Below are positions 60,951 through 64,000 of a stretch of DNA of 64,000 nucleotides, in pieces. Within the stretch, counting starts at the first letter, position 1; each line of letters starts with the position of its first letter. The notes under the pieces were generated by a model. The model worked only from the letters and a program-made list of their open reading frames with translations. It ran no database searches and was not told the DNA's origin. The stretch is from Gautieria morchelliformis (taxonomy: Eukaryota > Basidiomycota > Agaricomycetes > Gomphales > Gomphaceae). The stretch spans positions 1 to 64,000 of the forward strand of contig WHVA01000203.1 of NCBI GenBank assembly GCA_015179125.1. Reading direction: 5' to 3'. A program made the position numbers and the translations under genes.

Positions 60951-62090
60951 CAAGACTGCCCAATGATATGCAGAGCCAAAACTAGGGTGTATATTCAATC
61001 CATCCTATTGGACAATGAGCCTCCAAGCTCAGTGCTACAACTCCTGAAGTAGGACCCTTGATGTCATAGGGCTATGCAGGGCTATGCAAGGCTATGCAGG
61101 GCTGTGTAAGGCTATGCTGAGCAGTGCAAATCAGGGAAGGTGATTGGCTAGCTATTCTTAATTTCCTTGCACAAACACGCCACTATAGTTACAAGGGTGT
61201 GTTTTAGCTGCGCAAATATTTACTTATGACATCACTTGCCTAATAGATAGAAGATCCCCATTTTATGTAATCCTGTGTAATTTACAATATAAAAGGAGGC
61301 CATCCTGACCCCCTAGAATCATTCTAGCAATCTAACATCTTCTATCCACGTGACCTCATGTGACTTGCATCTTACTAAGCTGCTAATCCCAGCTAGGGTT
61401 ATTCACTTACTTTAGTGTCTAATTCCTTGTTAAGTAGTTACTTTACTGCTTAGCCACTTGGACTAATCCTCTGGGTGTAATTCTACAAAGTGAGTCTGTC
61501 AATTGATAGTCTTGCCATTCACACTCCAATACCCGAGACGATCTGATCAGTCGATTTTCCTGATTAGAGACTTTCACAAGTCACTTCTAAAACTCATTCA
61601 TCCCTCGTTTTATTGCTGTGCGCTGGTAGATTATCAGGGCAGTCCATTTATAAACTCACCTGCTAAGTACATTCCTTTATATTTTGGAATACGCTTGGAC
61701 CCCGATAGTGTCCTTGAACCTACAGTCTTTTAGTTTATTGTTCAGTGCTGCTAAGAAACACATTGCCTTCCATCCGTATTAACTTGGACTCGTTTTTATT
61801 CAGATTGCAACCAAGGTACATTATTTCCGGAGTTGTGCTGCAGCATTGTTTAATATTCTTTGAGTCTCATAAACGAGACGTTCTGATAGATTGAAGTGTT
61901 AGCAATAACACCAAAGTCTTGAAGGGTTCCAAAACACACACCACCTCATGGTCCCATATACCCACCCTTGAACACCGAATTAGAAGCGCTTCATGACTAT
62001 CTTGAAGATATGCTTGGCAAGGGATTCATCCGCTCCTGCAAGGACCCGGCCTTTGGCCAGTTACTTACCGGTACAACCCTTTTTCCAAGC

Positions 62091-62690
62091 CCAAGCCTTG
62101 TGATACTCGTGCCCGAGTACTTGTGATTCTAAGCCTGCGCCTGAAGCTGAGCCCGAGCCCGAGCTCATATCCGACCTTGATCCCATGCCCGAATTCCCCT
62201 AGTTACTGATCCCATTCCATCACGCATCATTTGTATATTGACCTGGCCCTGATTCCCCTGCATATGCTCGCCCCTGACCCTTACCCTCGCTTGTATATAA
62301 ACCCCCTGTATGCATTCCTATTCTTCAGTCTGAAAATCGACTATCGTACTCTTTGATCCTTAGTTAGTTTCAAAGTCTTTGTATGGGATCTAGCTTTGCT
62401 GGGCAAACAGAATATTTTCGATGTATTTTCGAAATAGTGACCTTAAAATATAGCATACTGGTATTGCTATCATTGGGGATGAACTATTTAAACTTCCTCT
62501 AATTTCCTACCATTTCCTCGCCATTTTTAATGAAGTCTTTGGCTCAAAACACTTCTATTCTGTTGCAGCAGAGTTATGAATCCACATGTATCCACAACTC
62601 TGCTGATTCAAACTCCGACACGCACGAGCCCGAACTTGAGCCTGTGGACACTTACGCACCCACAAACTCTGGCCAACCTACCAGTTCGGA
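62091..62690. other. LTR-like debris
   Basis: A TATATAAA box near 62294 in pyrimidine-rich context suggests an LTR promoter fragment (62091-62400). 62400-62660 shares short blocks with A LTRs (TGGCTCAAAAC, CAGAGTTATGAA, CCACAACTCTGC). No clear borders were found. Confidence 0.4.
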
Positions 62691-63830
62691 CTCAGCACTC
62701 TGACTAATAGCTACCAAACCAATTGTGGGACTGCGCATCATTCGACCCCCCTCCCCACAGGGCAAACGGCCCTTCCCCCGCGAATTCTCTCCTCCACCAA
62801 CAGGAAAGAAGTCCCGGGCCTGCTGCTTTCGATGCGGGACTACAGGACACCTCCCCGCAGACTGCAAAGCGTCCACGACCAACCACGGTAGGCCGGTCGT
62901 GAGCATCGCCAGCAACGCGAGGAGCAGGCATGCCCTTGTCACCCCCAGCGGAAAGCAGTATTGCTTTGACTGGGCCAAGGGATCAGCCTGCTCCTTTGGC
63001 GACACATGCAGCAACGTGCACGGCTGTAGCCTGTGCGGAGACACCACCCACGGGGCCGGCGCATGCCCGCCCCGGGCCTGATCCAAGGAAGGTAGTGACA
63101 CCACTCGATCCCAATCGAGTGGCGTCATTGCTCTGTAAATACGGCCTACACAACAAGTGGATGCACATAGTGGATGGACTACGCAGCGGTTTTGACGTTG
63201 GGGTATGCGAGCTGCCCCAACACACGTATTTATTTCAAAAATCACAGCTCATTGCGCCTGAGCCCCAATATGATAGACGACTACATAATAGCAGAGCAGG
63301 AGATAGGACGCTACTCGGAAGTGTTCGACCCAGCGGACCTAGAGGCGATCATTGGCCCGTTCCGGTCAGCACTGCTTGGGCTGGTACCCAAGCTGCACTC
63401 AGAAAAACTCAGGATGGTACAGGACCTATCATTCCCAAGGAACGACCCCGAGTTCCCGTCCATCAATGTGGGGATAAATTCAGACGATTTCCCAACGGAA
63501 TGGGGTACCTTCGACAGCACTGCAGAGTTGATCGTTACCCTTCCAGATGGCTGCAGGGCAGCAACCTTCGACATATCAGCAGCATACCACATGATGCCAG
63601 TCCGACCAGAGCAGCAGAACATGCTCTGTGTGTATTGGAGAGGCAAGGTCTACGTCGACCGCGCGCTCATGTTCGGCCTAACATCGAGTGCTGGAGTGTT
63701 TGGTGCAGTAGCCGACATGATCGTGGACATACACCTAGCAGCAGGATTCAGACCCATCCGCAAATGGGTAGACGACTTCCTCGTCATCCAAACACCAGAA
63801 GAATAATGGACGGAGGAGGAATTCAGAGCG
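62690..63830 (+). pseudogene. Zinc-finger gag-like ORF plus reverse transcriptase (possibly DIRS-like)
   Basis: 62725-63081 encodes a CCHC knuckle (CFRCGTTGHLPADC) followed by a CCCH-type finger (CFDWAKGSACSFGDTCSNVH). After a stop, RT coding runs to 63806: MVQDLSFPRNDPEFPSINVG, FDISAAYHMMPVRPEQQN (domain A Asp), RALMFGLTSSAGVFGAVAD (domain B) and WVDDFLVI (domain C). The motif spacing and the RxxDLSFP entry fit tyrosine-recombinase (DIRS/Ngaro-type) RTs better than gypsy, but the recombinase is not in the window. Frameshift near 63180 and a stop at 63804-63806. Confidence 0.7.
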
Positions 63831-63882
63831 CTGACGGAACAGGTTGGAGTGCCATCACGTCGACCAAAAACAAGAGGGCTAG

Positions 63883-64000
63883 TGTGTGGGAACCGTTGCT
63901 AATGAAAATTCTCGCGAAAAAAGGATTAAAATCGCTTTAAAACCCTGTTTTCCCAGCTGATAGTCGCTAATACATGTGGCTATTGTTGGGAGAACTCTAT
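63883..64000 (+). mobile_element. Family-A LTR, 5' end, continuing beyond the window
   Basis: It starts TGTGTGGGAACC and matches the first 118 bp of 56448-57897 closely. It interrupts the RT-bearing element at 63882. Confidence 0.85.

Larger units (their letters stand above)
57943..61936 (+). mobile_element. Family-A solo LTR with two nested B LTRs
   Basis: It runs from TGTGTAGGAACC to GGTTCCAAAACA with identical duplications CACAC (57938-57942, 61937-61941). It is interrupted by B copies at 58170-59407 and 59707-60950. A TATAAAAG box lies at 61288-61295. Confidence 0.92.
56267..62090 (+). pseudogene. gypsy-2 pol start in three pieces
   Basis: 56267-56447 encodes VVPEEYHDFFNIFSHTKAKDLPPH, 57898-57942 encodes RPYDHTIEIDNNGT, and 61937-62090 encodes PPHGPIYPPLNTELEALHDYL and EDMLGKGFIRSCKDPAFG, the beginning of a Ty3/gypsy RT. 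Together they are one uninterrupted reading order, separated by two A LTRs. With the protease at 53406 this gives one element. Coding is lost after about 62090. 54660-55003 is degenerate linker. Confidence 0.88.

Overview
The window looks like a transposon-dense stretch of a filamentous basidiomycete genome, probably Agaricomycetes. The evidence is short GT-AG introns of about 50 bp, a PRP16 gene with more than 20 exons, and a community of Ty3/gypsy, Ty1/copia, Helitron, pogo, Tc1/mariner and hAT-like elements. No rRNA, tRNA, CRISPR array or bacterial operon structure was seen. Family letters A-F below are my own labels for repeats recognised inside this window.

Layout. 1-13.8 kb is nested transposons: a decayed gypsy pol (1.7-7.4 kb) split by two insertions, then solo LTRs nested inside one another. 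14.7-19.9 kb holds the clearest host gene, the DEAH-box splicing ATPase PRP16 on the minus strand, with a Tc1/mariner relic at its 5' end. 20.9-32.4 kb is a duplicated host segment. Two nearly identical copies of the 3' end of a cysteinyl-tRNA synthetase gene, each followed by the convergent last exon of a GAF-domain protein resembling free-methionine-R-sulfoxide reductase, flank a Crinkler-like gene (N-terminal header, nuclease-like domain, protein kinase). One copy carries a 2.1-kb DNA transposon with 3-bp target duplications. The other carries a 2.9-kb hAT-like element with 8-bp target duplications, a foldback element and a kinase-like cargo gene. The duplicate copies serve as each other's empty sites.

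32.8-39.3 kb is a broken pogo/Fot1-type transposase gene hit by two family-B LTRs, one of which carries a further small LTR-like element. 39.5-45.5 kb holds a family-A solo LTR and a decayed Ty1/copia polyprotein. 46-54.8 kb holds fragments of gag genes, a Helitron Rep-region relic and a gypsy gag-protease ORF with 96-bp repeats. 53.4-62.1 kb is a second gypsy element split by one B and two A solo LTRs, the second A copy itself containing two B copies. The window ends in a zinc-finger/reverse-transcriptase element (possibly DIRS-like) cut by another A LTR.

The only host-type genes that could still be functional are PRP16 and the Crinkler-like gene, and each shows one apparent single-base frameshift at a homopolymer. 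Similar homopolymer indels occur in other coding remnants, so consensus errors must be separated from real decay before calling them pseudogenes.
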